A stretch of DNA of 64,000 nt from Calonectria ilicicola (GCA_020809705.1 CP085826.1:186001-250000); one strand, 5' to 3'; positions 1 to 10,517 are shown, numbered from the stretch's first letter. Program-made: numbers and translations. The notes: generated from the sequence alone by a model not told the origin.

Positions 1-813
1 TTGTCAACAGTAGTAACGGCTCCGAAGATCCCACCTTCTCCACAGATGCTAGCGACTGTAGCTTCATGGAGAGATTTTTCAGCAGCTGCGGAAGCGTCTG
101 ATACCAGCACACAATCCATTCCCATATCATCTTTGGTATGTTAGCAATCATTGAACCAACAAAAAGTGGCAATGCCATGGCTCAGTGATTAAGAGAAAAG
201 ACTTCGATGCACTAAACACTGGATAGGATGAGGCTCGGTACTCACTTGCATCCCTCATTGTTGTAAATACACAGACGTCTGTTGTCACGCCACATAACAC
301 AAGGTTCTTTATGCCCCTATTGTCGAGCAGTAGTTTAAAATCTGTATGGCGAAATGCACCTCTTCCAGGCTTGTCAATAATCGGCTCTGATGGTAATGGT
401 GCAAGCTCCGGAATTATTTCATGGCCTTTTTCGCCGCGAACTAGTAGCCTTCCCAATGGACCTTCATCACCAATTCCTTTACCGCTACTATTATTCCTAC
501 TTCGCGCTAATTCTCTCGATGATAAAGTCGATAGATCTGGTCTGTGTCCTTCACGTGTATGGTAGATTGGAAAGCCGCTCTCACGGAACGCTGTAAGTAG
601 TAACTGTATTTGGGGAATAATGGCTCGGTTCGAGTCGATAGGAATTCCTTGGGACTCAAGATATCCTCCAGGAGAGCAAAAGTCCATCTGCATGTCAATG
701 ATGACAAGTGCAGTTGTTGAAGGGCAAAATGAAGAATTATGCGGCCAGGAATAGGGTTGTGCAACGATGGCAGTCTGTGAAAATGAGTTTGAAGCCATTG
801 CAAGTAAGTACAA
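1..813 (-). CDS. Isochorismatase-fold cysteine hydrolase (3' end cut by window edge)
   Basis: Exon 1 runs 813-246 and exon 2 130-1, running off the window; the 115-bp intron has a GTGAGT donor and closes in frame (…RDA|NDMGMDC…). The catalytic triad of the family is visible: Asp40 in VIIDMQMDF, Lys148 in DKPGRGAF and Cys181 in GVTTDVCVFTT. The EGHRPDLS and IGDEGPLGR motifs resemble amidohydrolase members of the superfamily (biuret or carbamoyl-type amidases) more than true isochorismatases. The enzyme should hydrolyse an amide or related bond through a Cys nucleophile; its substrate cannot be read from sequence. Translation may start at 813 or at the second Met at 798, which has a cleaner N-terminus. 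It lies tail-to-tail-free beside a same-strand aminotransferase. The absence of a signal peptide suggests a cytosolic enzyme. Confidence 0.9.
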
Positions 814-1305
814 GGTGTTTTTGCTGGTTGATAGAACGGTCGCTGCGGATCAAATGTGAGCGATGAAAAATCCAAAGTACGAAGGCAGAACGGCTTCTAG
901 TTTCGGTGGTTATTTGTATTAAAAGGCATTCAATATTACCTCACAGTCTTTCATAAACAACACCCCTCTTCCTTGGTTCAATCTGCATAAGTGGGCTTGT
1001 GGTGGGTATGGTCTTGATTCTCGAGTTCCAAAGGATCCAAATGTGCGCCAATATCTTATCAGTGGGTGTATCATCTGGCCGAATCAGGCAGTTTAGCCGT
1101 GATATGACAGTACATCTAGCGCTTCTTCTTATCAGGGATTTGAGTGGCTATATTAACTCAGAGCTAACCCATTCTTGGGTAAATACCCACTCTCTGTTTC
1201 TCATATCTTGAATGATGTTATCAAATTATTCAATCAAACGGCAATAATAAAAGAAATCCTTTTTCTATTCCATGCAGAACTTCAAAAGGCTTTTTTTTTT
1301 TTTTT

Positions 1306-2619
1306 TTACAGATCTAAGGCAGCAACTATTCTTTTGAGACCCTCCTCAAGAGTACTGATCTTGATCGAAAAGACGAGTCGAAACCACCCTTCCTGCTCTG
1401 ATCCGAACCCGCCTCCTGCAGCTACAAATACTCTCTTCTCCATGAGGAGGTCCATAATATGACTTTCAATTCCGTCTCTACTCACATGAGGATGCTTACT
1501 TCGATAGGCTTGCGCTAGGTTGACCCAAAGAAAGAAACCTGCATTCGAACCCTGGGCATAGGGAATATTGTTTCGATTTGACCATTCCACCATGTGTTTA
1601 TGATGCTCCGCAAGTTTTCGCCTATTTTGACACAAATACTCGTCAACCCACTGCTCATCCTCAAGAACTTTGGCGAAGGTATCATCAACAAGCGACGAGC
1701 TCATGCTGTACAGTGCGGCCGGCACCAGGGCCTTGTGTATGGGATGATATTTTGAGATGATTGCGCCAAGTCTAATTCCATTGGCACCAAAATCTTTAGA
1801 GACACCCCAAACGACGTGTAGCAAAGAGGGATCTAAGAGATCTTTGGTATCAATGGAAAGGCACGACGTAAACGGGGTTGTCAAACAGCCAGCGCCAGTG
1901 TCGTTGGACCAAACAGACATTGCGTAAACCTCATCACTGATAAGATTCAGCTGATATTTCTGGCAGAATCCCATAAGAGTAACGAGGGTTTCCCGGGGAT
2001 AACACCGTCCAAGTGGATTATGCGGATTGCACAGAATGACACCAGCTATCTCCCGACCTTGTGCGCGATGATGAATCAGAGCAGTCTCATACTCCTTGAT
2101 AATGCCAACGCTGAAGGGATCGATCCCGTTAGCGGGCACCTGAATCACTCCTGCATTTACCCTCAGGCCTATTGTGGGGACAAAAGCACGAAAGAAGGGC
2201 TGTCCTACTAAAAATCCGCCATCCGTTTCGCTCAGAGCCCAAGCAAGGTGTTCGATAGCAGCGCTGCATCCATTTGTGATTGTGATATCTAACAGCGTAA
2301 TTGTTTGAATAGGGTTGAAATGTTTGTTTATGAAGGCCGACAGAGCACGCTTAAGACGGTTTGAACCGGTTGTACCATCTCCGTAAGTCAGAGCTGTTTG
2401 GGAGATGCTAAACTTCTTCTTTAGCTGCTGGAGCATCTCATCTTGCATCAGTTCGTTCTCAGCCATTCCGAGACTAACATATCCGAAAGGATTCGTTATA
2501 GGGTCCCACAAGTTGGCCGTCACATCCCATAGAACATTTCCATGGCGCGATGAGGCGATCTCATGAGCTTTCTTCGAGAGAACCATGATGCATATTTTGG
2601 AAATGGGTCGTATAGCCAC
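1306..2619 (-). CDS. PLP-dependent aminotransferase, ACC-synthase-like (class I/II)
   Basis: Uninterrupted 437-codon frame. Fold-type I landmarks are in order: NPHNPLGR near residues 198-205, SDEVY near 228-232, the PLP-binding lysine at about 275 in GVSKDFGANGIRLG, and the carboxylate-binding Arg in GWFRLVFS near the C-terminus. The N-terminal LGMAEN and YGDGTTGSNRLK motifs match the 1-aminocyclopropane-1-carboxylate synthase-like branch, which in fungi also includes aminotransferases of secondary-metabolite clusters such as gliotoxin and sirodesmin. The true start may be Met12 (2586), since the first 11 residues look unlike the family. Reaction and substrate are unknown. A second, different aminotransferase lies at 6822-8091 with a Zn2Cys6 regulator between them, so the region may be a small metabolic cluster. 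Confidence 0.9.
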   Translation of the reverse strand: MAIRPISKICIMVLSKKAHEIASSRHGNVLWDVTANLWDPITNPFGYVSLGMAENELMQDEMLQQLKKKFSISQTALTYGDGTTGSNRLKRALSAFINKHFNPIQTITLLDITITNGCSAAIEHLAWALSETDGGFLVGQPFFRAFVPTIGLRVNAGVIQVPANGIDPFSVGIIKEYETALIHHRAQGREIAGVILCNPHNPLGRCYPRETLVTLMGFCQKYQLNLISDEVYAMSVWSNDTGAGCLTTPFTSCLSIDTKDLLDPSLLHVVWGVSKDFGANGIRLGAIISKYHPIHKALVPAALYSMSSSLVDDTFAKVLEDEQWVDEYLCQNRRKLAEHHKHMVEWSNRNNIPYAQGSNAGFFLWVNLAQAYRSKHPHVSRDGIESHIMDLLMEKRVFVAAGGGFGSEQEGWFRLVFSIKISTLEEGLKRIVAALDL

Positions 2620-3421
2620 GGGTGATTTCTAGAATCAGGTACCGAATAAATTTCGTATCGATATATGAGGTGCAGCGTGGATTGATTTTGGGAGCTTGAA
2701 AGAGGGCTATTCGAAAGCTATTATTCAGACTGGGGCGGGTAAAGATGAAATTGGAGACCAAAGCTCCAGCAGAGAAAGATGGTTCATCATGGTACTACAA
2801 TAACAAGGTTTTATATTTGTTAGTGTCCTACGTCAATAGAAAAACGACGAGTCAAGATTTCACTAGCAAATTTAGCAGGTCGGACTTTCGCAGCCCAATC
2901 GCGTTTCGGTGGTCAATTTTGGGACCGTAGCTCCGCACTAGGTAAGTTAAATAATCATTGGCTTATGTCATGAACAAATGAGGGAATTTATCAACCCTTC
3001 CGGACCACAAAATCCACGTTCCCGAAAGTGAGTACTAATTTACAGCTTCTGAGGGGCAAGCCAAAGATGAGTTGAGCGGATCTTGCGGAAAAGGTGGAGA
3101 GGCAAATCACCAAGCAGGAAATCTATTGACGAGTTCCTTGAGCTGGATTCCATGATTCCCCAGCGTTGATATTTACTGTCAATACTTTATCCGTTGTTTA
3201 AGAAATTGCTTTTTTCTGAACTCTTCGTTAATTCGCCATCATCGCGCCCCGACAGGAGGGGTACGCATAGGCTTGAATTGCAGGCCAAGATTGTTGTTTC
3301 GAAAGTGCAATAATTGCTTAATGGAGAATGGGGATTGATAATTTTATGCATAATGTTACACGGCTATCGAGATGCCATAACCTAGTTGGGTGACTTGCAA
3401 GTCATGGAGACTTTTCTTTAT
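2620..3421. other. Intergenic, 5' side of aminotransferase
   Basis: This stretch should hold the promoter of the minus-strand aminotransferase and the 3' end of the TMEM14 gene. I see no convincing gene, RNA or repeat; open frames are short and lack domain-like sequence. Confidence 0.5.
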
Positions 3422-3859
3422 TCACACGCCCCATCTGAACTCGCGGAACTTCTTCTGGTAGTAGTAGGTGGCAAGTCCACCTGCGGCTCCAAGCGCAAGC
3501 GGCACAGGAGCACGAGCTCCAGTTTTAATTATCCGAGGAACGGCGGAACCGGTAAGAAGCACACTGTTGGTGAGTGCGAGCTCAGCACCGTAGTCCTTGT
3601 TCTGCTTGAGGAGGTAGCCTAAGGGTTGAGAGTTAGGTTGAGACTCGAACCACAAAAAGAAGAGTCTGTCTTACCGGCATAGGCATACGAAACTCCCAAT
3701 CCTACGCCAGCAACCAGAGAGGGCACTGAACGTGTCTTGACATAGCCGATGGATCCGCCAACGGCCACTATGACCCAATTAGTAACTGCACATATATCAA
3801 TTGGCATTCCGAGGGATCGTACAAAGACCTGCAAGAGTAAAAGATGGGTGTTCAGCCAT
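3422..3859 (-). CDS. TMEM14 family small membrane protein
   Basis: Three exons: 3859-3829, 3767-3675 and 3618-3422, giving 106 residues. The start MAEHPSFTLA is on a 31-bp first exon. The following intron has a weak GTCTTT donor but a good ACTAAT branch site and TCATAG acceptor, and the join gives the expected VGGSIGYVKTRSVPSLVAG. The second intron (GTAAGA…CCTTAG, 56 bp) yields …SYAYAGYLLKQ. Four hydrophobic, Gly-rich helices follow, ending YYYQKKFREFRWGV. This is the TMEM14/UPF0136 pattern; the family sits in organelle membranes and vertebrate TMEM14C has been linked to porphyrin transport in mitochondria. The role in fungi is not settled. It is a housekeeping-type gene unrelated to its neighbours. 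Confidence 0.88.
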
Positions 3860-4189
3860 GGTTCGAGTTATTCGCAATTGCAATTGGGAGAGGATGAAGA
3901 AGGATGGAAAAAGATGCCATATTGCGCAGTTGCACCAGCGAATCGCGTGCTGAGTAATGCTGGGTAAACTGCGGCAAAACGGACGAGGATGGATGCAATT
4001 GAGTCCGACTCTGACTAAGCTCAGTGTGGCATTTTCTGCGTAGTGGAAACTGTCCTGGTCAGTCTTAGTGAATTCGTTTGGTTGCTGATTGGAATTCAGG
4101 TTGGTCCTGTGGAATCACCACACTCTTATTGGCATAAATCCTCTTTGTGTGCACTACTATAGTCCATCGAATTATGTGCAAGACGAAGC
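3860..4189. other. Divergent promoter region between TMEM14 and Zn2Cys6 regulator
   Basis: About 330 bp separating two divergently transcribed genes. No obvious operator, repeat or RNA gene was seen. Confidence 0.5.
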
Positions 4190-6383
4190 ATGGTCAAAGT
4201 TCCAAGACAACCAGCCTGTGATCCCTGCAGATCATCAAAGTTAGCATGTGACCATAAGAGGCCAGTCTGCTCTCGATGCCATGATCGCGACCAACCAGCG
4301 TCCTGCGTTTATAGGTCGAAACCATTTAAGAAGTTGCGGAAAAAGATTGGTCCGATTAATCTGCCGCTTCCTGCAAAGTACGGCACCAACTACCCCATAC
4401 TCAACTAAACTCACACCGCAACAGTCAGCCGAGCAATCCTGATTACAACAGCGAGGAATCATTTACTCCACCTACCTCCCCAAGACTTCCCCGATACCCT
4501 AATGCCGGTTATCTAGGTAGTTCCAGTCATACTACTATCTTTGATCATCTCCCGCTTCAAGGTGATTCCATCGATTCTCAATCCACATCTCATCCGAACT
4601 CTATCCTAGTATCCAATCATAGAGTGAGCGATGCTCAGGTCTTGGAGGGTGCAGATCTATTGTCAAAAGTTCATCAGTCAATAAATGTATTGGATTGTGT
4701 CAGACTCGTCACATCATGGATCGACGATGGCGGAAATCTCGCTGTAGCTGGCCTCTTTACGGATCAACTGACCCCGGCAGCACAAGCATTGCTCCAGAAT
4801 TATGATGGCAGCCCCGACCAAGCTCTCGCCATTTCCAAAAACCTCTTCAGCCATACATGCCTCCCCTTGATGGATACATCTATTAGAGATTTTTCTCACT
4901 TTTGTTCTCGTTTTTGCAACCAAAACACTAGGTGGGAAACATTGGGTTTGTTCTTCACAGCCATCTCCCGAGCTACTCTAGCCCGAGCCCTGCCTCGACC
5001 ACTATCTATTTCTGTGCAGCAACTTCGTACTTTGCGAAAACAAGCAATGGAGTACTCAGACCGTTGTCTTGACATCTGCTTATCCCTAGATTGCTTCAAC
5101 GACCTGCAACTACTACTTCAATACGAAAATTTTCTTCTACACACACTTGTGGATGGTGACCAAAGTAGGTGTATTGAAACTTGTTCTCCTCGGATGCTAA
5201 CAATTTCCCCAGGTCTCCGCGCGTGGAGGAAACTAGGGGATGTCAGTAGCTCGTTGTTTGCGCTCGGCTATCACCAGGATGTGAGTGGAAATACTCCAAT
5301 TCCTGAGTTCCTCTCTCAACTCCGAGAACAAATATTTGCTGTTGCATACTCGGCAGATAAAAACATTTCCATCTTTCTCGGGCGACCGCCGCGGATCCAT
5401 CGAAAAAATTGCAAATTTCGGCTTCAGGGACTAGCCGTGGCAGGCCCTCAATTTCCATCCCTATTTCCCCATGAGTGGAGCTCTGAGACCTGCTTCAGTT
5501 GGAAGTCAGACACTCATTGGTCCGCCCTTTGCGCCATATTCAAGGAATACATACTTGACCTTGCTGGCGAGGTTTCTGATCCTGACAGGGGGTCAAAGGC
5601 AAGGTTCGAACATCTTTGTGCTATTTTTGAGAGGCATAGCTAACTCGGGTAGTTTGCTGCAATCCCAAATCGAGTCATTCTGGTCCGCCCTCCCTTCACA
5701 TCTCCGTTTGGACCGAAAATTAAAATCTTATGATCAAAGTCGTATTCAGCTTGATTTTATGATCTCGGCTAAGCTTAATTATCTTCATGTCATTTTTATG
5801 ATTCGTGTACATCTAGTTGGTCGGTTGTTAGAACCAGACGAAGCCCTACTTAGCGTTTCAGCCGATCTGTTGAACCTTACCATTGAAACCGCGTTGATGA
5901 AGGATGGGATAGTCGATAGTGGCATTTCTCTAAGTTGGAAGGTATGTTCCATGTTCACTTAGGTATATTGCTGGCTAATGTTTTTAGATCTCATATTACG
6001 GATTATCTGCGGCGGGGGTAATATGTCTCGCGTTGCTGAACCCATCGCAACCTATTGAGACACATGGGCTATCTCGCTCTAACATGATTCAGAACCTGGC
6101 TATTTTGGTTGCCGAGATCGAGATAGGGACACTGGTGCGCACTGAGGATGCAAATTACGGGCTGCTAGCCGAAGCCGCAAAAACAATTCGTAACATCCTT
6201 GATCGACTACTGTCTAGCAAAATCGATGCCTCCTCTACTCAGCGAGCATCAAACAGCGCCGTGCCATTCGCGCCAATAATGCCTGATTTTGATGAGTGGA
6301 TGCTTTGGGGAAATAACAACATGCAAGACTTTGAAGCAAATTTTTGGGCAACGCTAGCCGAGCATCCATTTTTGATTGAATAA
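4190..6383 (+). CDS. Zn2Cys6 (binuclear zinc cluster) transcription factor
   Basis: Four exons: 4190-4377, 4425-5603, 5653-5941 and 5988-6383, total 683 residues, all joins in frame. Introns are 46-49 bp; two have recognisable branch sites (GCTAAC, GGCTAAT). The N-terminal cluster CDPCRSSKLAC then CSRCHDRDQPASC has the six metal Cys with C-x2-C-x6-C-x6-C-x2-C-x8-C spacing, followed by a basic stretch (KPFKKLRKK). The middle region shows features of the fungal transcription factor middle homology region, including ALGYHQDV and LGRPPRI. It should bind CGG half-sites in DNA and control metabolic genes. The downstream aminotransferase begins 439 bp away, with a CGG-N11-CCG palindrome between them, making that gene the first candidate target. 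Confidence 0.9.
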
Positions 6384-6505
6384 CTCAGTCAGCTCGGAGT
6401 TCACCGTGTCACTCTCTGGCGACAACGCACCACACGTGAATAAACATAATTCCAAAGCTTTTGCATTCTATCCAGTGGGGAAAATTAGCGAATGTGGTGG
6501 AAAAT

Positions 6506-6516
6506 CGGTGAAACCG
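6506..6516. promoter_or_regulatory. CGG-N5-CCG inverted half-sites
   Basis: CGG TGAAA CCG lies about 300 bp upstream of the aminotransferase start at 6822. Everted or inverted CGG triplets are typical Zn2Cys6 targets, but an 11-bp match alone can occur by chance. Confidence 0.35.
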
Positions 6517-6651
6517 TGACACTCTCCGAATCATACGCCGAGTGGAGACATGACAAATTCGACCAGCCCCATTCTCGGAGTAATCTACGTACTACTATTG
6601 GCCAGGGTTTGCAGGCCAAAAGCACTCTGTTCAACATGATATTAAACACGC

Positions 6652-6668
6652 CGGTTTTTAGAAATCCG
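6652..6668. promoter_or_regulatory. CGG-N11-CCG palindrome, candidate Zn2Cys6 operator
   Basis: CGG at 6652-6654, eleven bases (TTTTTAGAAAT), CCG at 6666-6668; the arms extend to CCGG on both sides. This is the spacing recognised by Gal4-type zinc cluster dimers. It sits about 155 bp upstream of the aminotransferase start and directly downstream of a zinc cluster gene, which fits local regulation. Binding is inferred. Confidence 0.55.
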
Positions 6669-6821
6669 GTTATGGCCATTGATCTACTATAAATTAATGA
6701 CCTTCATACAACAGTGTGTATCTCCTTTTGCGTAGCCAGCTTCAAACTCTCTCAGACACAACCTTCTCTGCCTAATAACATACACATCACTTCTAGACAA
6801 CAGGTCATCATAAAAACCATT

Positions 6822-8091
6822 ATGGCTCGTGCAGCAACATTTGAGGTTGAGAAATGGATAGATGAACACCTATTCATTCCGGGAGTTGTTGACCTCGCGT
6901 CAACTTGTGCGGCCCCAGTCACTCTCAACGAGCTCGCAGCGCTCTCTCAAACTGCACATTCGACTTCAATCAATTCGATTCAGTTTCCTGGCGCTCTAGA
7001 CTATGGTGATCCTCTTGGCTCCAAGAAATTGCGTTAAGTGATTGCCGGAATGTGTGGCGAAAGCCCGCTCCAAAACTCAAATGCACTAAACGCCGATGAT
7101 GTCTTAGTTACCCAGGGTGCCATTGCGGCGAATTTTGCCGTTCTTTATACCCTGATTGGCCCTGGAGATCATGTCATTTGTACCTATCCAACTTACCAAC
7201 AGTTGTGGAGTATACCGTCTGCTCTTGGAGCCGAAGTTTCGCTCTGGAGGTTGGATGAAGCAAATGGCTATGTCCCTAATGCTGATGAACTTGGCAGTCT
7301 TTTGAGGCCAAATACCAAGGTAAATGGGTCCGTGAACGCATTGTAACAATGATCTAACAATAGAACAGATGATTATCATCAATAATCCTAACAATCCTTT
7401 CGGTGTCCCAATTCCTCAAAACGATTTGGAGCGGATTGTCGAGTTCGCCCGAATTCATAACCTCGTATTGCTGTCGGATGAAGTTTATCGCCCATTGTAT
7501 CAGGGCCTTTTTGACCCAAATACCGAAATTTCTGCGTGTGCAGCAGCACTAGGATATGACAAGGTCATTGCTACCGGTTCCATGTCAAAAGCGTTTGGAA
7601 TGGCCGGCGTACGTATTGGATGGATCGTGTCCAAGAGTAGGACAATTATCAAAGCTTTGGAGTCTTCGCGGCATTATACCACAATCAGTGTTTCCCAAGT
7701 CGATGATCACATTGCAAGCTTTGCCCTCTCCGATTCAGTACGACCTGTTCTTCTTGAAAGGAATGTCGGCATTGCAAAGACCAATCTGGCTCTTTTGGCC
7801 AAGTTTGTGGGAAAGCATGGGAAATTTTGCACTTGGCATATGCCTACAGCAGGCACGACTGCTTTCATAAAGTTTAATCGCAACGGAGCAGCAGTTGATG
7901 ATGAACAGCTATGCCGTGATCTCATTTCAAAAGCTGGGGTTTTGCTTGTTCCCGGCAAGAGATGCTTTGGGAACAGTGAGGATTTTGAAGGACATGTGCG
8001 TGTGGGCTATGTTGGCCAGACCGAAGTTTTGGAGGAAGGGTTGAGGAGACTTGGTGGATTTATCGAAGAGCACTTTGGGAACAATAACTGA
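6822..8091 (+). pseudogene. Class I/II aminotransferase with in-frame stop codon
   Basis: Exon 1 is 6822-7319 and exon 2 7369-8091; the intron is GTAAAT…GAACAG with a branch at TCTAAC, giving NTK|MIIINNPNNPFG. The start MARAATFEVEKW fits the family. Landmarks: NPNNPFG, LLSDEVYRPL, the PLP lysine in IATGSMSKAFGMAGVRIGW, and GHVRVGYV near the C-terminus. Codon 72 (7035-7037) is TAA in the same frame, in the middle of conserved sequence (GSKKLR, stop, VIAGMCGESP). Read through it, the protein would be about 406 residues, normal for this ACC-synthase-like or capreomycidine-synthase-like group. An alternative is a 75-bp intron 7033-7107 (GTTAAG…CTTAG, in frame), but that would delete about 25 well-formed codons. 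A Zn2Cys6 gene and a candidate operator lie just upstream. Confidence 0.75.
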
Positions 8092-8749
8092 TAGCATAGA
8101 AGTCTTGTTAATTGTTCATTGGTTTCCAAGGCTGTCTTCTGCACTATCTCAAAATTTCATCTATTGATATGAGAAAAAGAAGAAGAAGAAAAATAGACTG
8201 ATATTGCGCAGCCGAATGATTTAGTAGTCAAATTGGCCAATAACTTTCAACGGACAGCTTGTTCGGAGATTTCTCATACAACACCAGTGCCAAATGACAG
8301 ATTTCAATTTCCATTAAGTCAAGCAAGCTACAACTCAAACAAGTATGTTTTTAAACCACATTCGAGATAAAAAAAAAACTGCCACAATCTTAATATCTTT
8401 ATCCACTCCATTTCTTCTCACGATCATTCCACAATCTTGCATAAATGTCGTGGAGTCATTGGAGACTGTCTGAAGCTCCACTTATTATTTCTCCGATCAC
8501 TACTCCGACGATGCAATCCACATTAGATTGTCTAAAGTACGCCCTGCACTCGTCAGAATATTAAACTCATGCCGAAATTCACACTGAATTTAGCCCCGCT
8601 TAAACCGGGGTGCTGTAAGTTTATAAATGAGCGAGAACGCCCACCCCGAAAAGTTCATTTCTTAGACTGCATTGTTTTTTAATGATTTCCTATTTCAAAG
8701 TGCCTGTTTGAATCAGAGTAAAGTGTGGCATTTTATCACTTTGGATAAA
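8092..8749. other. Intergenic, 658 bp
   Basis: Contains the 3' end of the aminotransferase and the promoter of the GNAT gene. AT-rich in places with short A-runs near 8190 and 8370. No gene or structured repeat seen. Confidence 0.5.
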
Positions 8750-9381
8750 ATGGCTACAGTCAGACACGCTCGTAAAGAGGGTGAGTTCTTTTTTTTTTCT
8801 GTCATTAGACTCTGACTGCTTGTCATGGGCTATCTCAAAGTGATGGCAAAGCTGACTTAATTCCAGACGCTGCTACAATTCTCCAACTTATCCAAGAGCT
8901 TGCCGACTATGAAAAAGAGCCCGATGCGGTCAAGGCAACTGTTGAAAGTATTGAGAATACCATTGCGTTTGCAGCGCCTGATGGCTCAAGCCCAGAGGAT
9001 CCCACCAGACCAAGCACGGAACCCACCTCGCCAACTAGACCTGCACGGTGTCTTCTATTGATTTCACCAGAAGGACTTACAGTGGGCATGGCACTTTACT
9101 TTTACAACTATAGCACTTGGAGGTCTCGGGCCGGTGTTTACCTTGAAGATTTGTTTGTGCGGCCAACGGAGCGAGGCAAGGGTTATGGCAAAAAGTTGCT
9201 TAGTGCCTTGGCTAAGCAGGTCATCACTATGGATGGCGGCCGTCTTGAATGGGTAGTTCTCAAGTGGAATGAGCCTAGTATTAAGTTTTATGAGAGTATT
9301 GGGGCATACGCCATGAATGACTGGGTTGGAATGCGCGTGGATGGTGAAGGCCTGTTGAAGCTAGCAAATTTATCAGATTAG
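8750..9381 (+). CDS. GNAT N-acetyltransferase (diamine/thialysine acetyltransferase-like)
   Basis: Exon 1 8750-8780 and exon 2 8867-9381 give 181 residues; the 86-bp intron has a GTGAGT donor and TTCCAG acceptor. The start MATVRHARKEDAATILQLI is typical of spermidine/spermine-acetyltransferase-like GNAT proteins, with ELADYEKEPDAV immediately after. The acetyl-CoA loop is RPTERGKGYGKKLL (R-x-x-G-x-G), preceded by the strand YLEDLFV, and the conserved NEPSIKFYESIGA segment follows. It should transfer acetyl from acetyl-CoA to an amine such as a polyamine or lysine analogue in the cytosol. A Pro/Ser/Thr-rich insert around residues 48-65 (SSPEDPTRPSTEP) is longer than in many relatives. Substrate is inferred from family only. 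Confidence 0.9.
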
Positions 9382-9435
9382 CTAATCCAGCATCACGGCC
9401 CCGTCAACATTCGATGCGGCGTGCATTAAGACGAG

Positions 9436-9546
9436 ACCCTTGTCAACCGACCCCCCGTGACTTTCACCACCAAAAAACTATCAATTGTCCAAGTATCGAG
9501 ACGTCTTTTGGCAGTAAAAGTCACGTGGGGGTCGGTTGACAAGGGT
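9436..9546. repeat. Near-perfect 29/30-bp inverted repeat
   Basis: The left arm is 9436-9464 and the right arm 9517-9546; they are reverse complements apart from a single one-base difference in a C-run. They begin ACCCTTGTCAACCGACCCCC and enclose 52 bp. No target-site duplication or transposase is evident. It could be a MITE remnant, a solo element, or a cruciform-forming regulatory element, since it lies immediately upstream of the tandem gene pair. Confidence 0.75.
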
Positions 9547-9669
9547 CGGTGGGGAGGTCCGTGGTCCAAGCTCGTATCGATAAAGCCCAACGCGAACAGA
9601 CACCTCCACTAGTTACCCCTGACCTTGACATGCACAACCCATCCCACTCAACAACCCACAACCAACACA

Positions 9670-10517
9670 ATGCCTCCACAGAGGACTCAGAGACGAGACT
9701 GGGCACAAGGGAGCAATGGCGAATCCCAACGACCAGGTCCCGGCCCCGGCCCCGGTAAACTAGCGCGACAAAGAAAAAAAAGAACTGAAACGGAAGAGGG
9801 AATATGAAAATGGAGTGGCATATGAAGGCCAAGTTGTAAATCAAGTCAAGGCATACATCGAGTCGCTCACGACGTCAGAGTCACGTGGCATTGGCTCGTG
9901 CCTGTTTGTGACCCGCCGCAACGCAGTTGAGTATCCATTGAGCTCCGTGGATCAATACCAACATTGCTCCAAGGAGAGTGATCGCTTTTTCCCGCCAATG
10001 TCTGTCGAGTTCCACCCAGACTTTACCTGTCAAGGCTTTGGGGGCGACAAGGTTGAAGGACGCGTGTCTTTGGGAGGGAATTCCTGCTGCTATTTCGTTC
10101 CATTTGTCCCTCCAGAAAAGGCGAGTCGGGATTGGCATCAAGTCCAGATCAAAGGCGGACACCCCCCGATGGAGATTCAATTCATCACTCGAGAACATGT
10201 CATCCCCAAAATCCCTCGGGAGTCTGTCTGCAAACTCTTTGACATGAGCGCAACGGGACCCGCCTACTTTGAATACGTTGGTACGGTCGAGAGTTGTCAG
10301 GACGTCATGGGGAGGCCAGATTCGGACCGAGATTCCGACGACGACATGGGTGAAGTCGACGAGAAGAAAAAAAACAACCCCTCAATCGAGCAGCAAGGAA
10401 GACATGGGCGTGGTCAACGAGGAGGAAAAAACGACGCTTCAATCGAGCTGCAAGGAAGACATTCGTTTATATTTTCAACCCCTTAGCAAACAAAAACCCG
10501 ACGGAAAGAAAGAATGA
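9670..10517 (+). pseudogene. Tandem pair copy 1: unknown protein, broken at two A8 runs
   Basis: An ATG at 9670 (MPPQRTQRRDW) matches the start of copy 2. The frame shifts at the A8 run 9774-9781, after which a long frame (to 10486) carries the conserved core, e.g. SLTTSESRGIGS and ASRDWHQVQ. A second A8 run at 10367-10374 again displaces the frame; the other frame continues as QSSCKEDIRLYFQP to a stop at 10515-10517. Each shift equals one extra base, so two A7 runs would give one open frame of 281 residues. The C-terminal part has a 57-bp internal tandem repeat. I recognise no domain. The acidic stretch DSDRDSDDD is shared in character with copy 2. It may be a decaying gene, or the A-runs may be assembly errors. 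Confidence 0.65.
10382..10462 (+). repeat. 57-bp tandem repeat inside copy 1
   Basis: The 24-base segment at 10382-10405 recurs at 10439-10462 with one mismatch, and similarity extends upstream from ATGGGYG. The first unit has one more A in its A-run than the second, which coincides with the second frameshift of this gene. Confidence 0.75.

Larger units (their letters stand above)
6384..6821. other. Promoter region of second aminotransferase
   Basis: A 438-bp gap holding two CGG/CCG inverted half-site pairs (listed separately) and otherwise no gene-like sequence. Confidence 0.6.

Noticed and set aside
9436..9546. Calling the inverted repeat a complete transposon
   Set aside because: No target-site duplication, no transposase and only 111 bp; kept as an inverted repeat.
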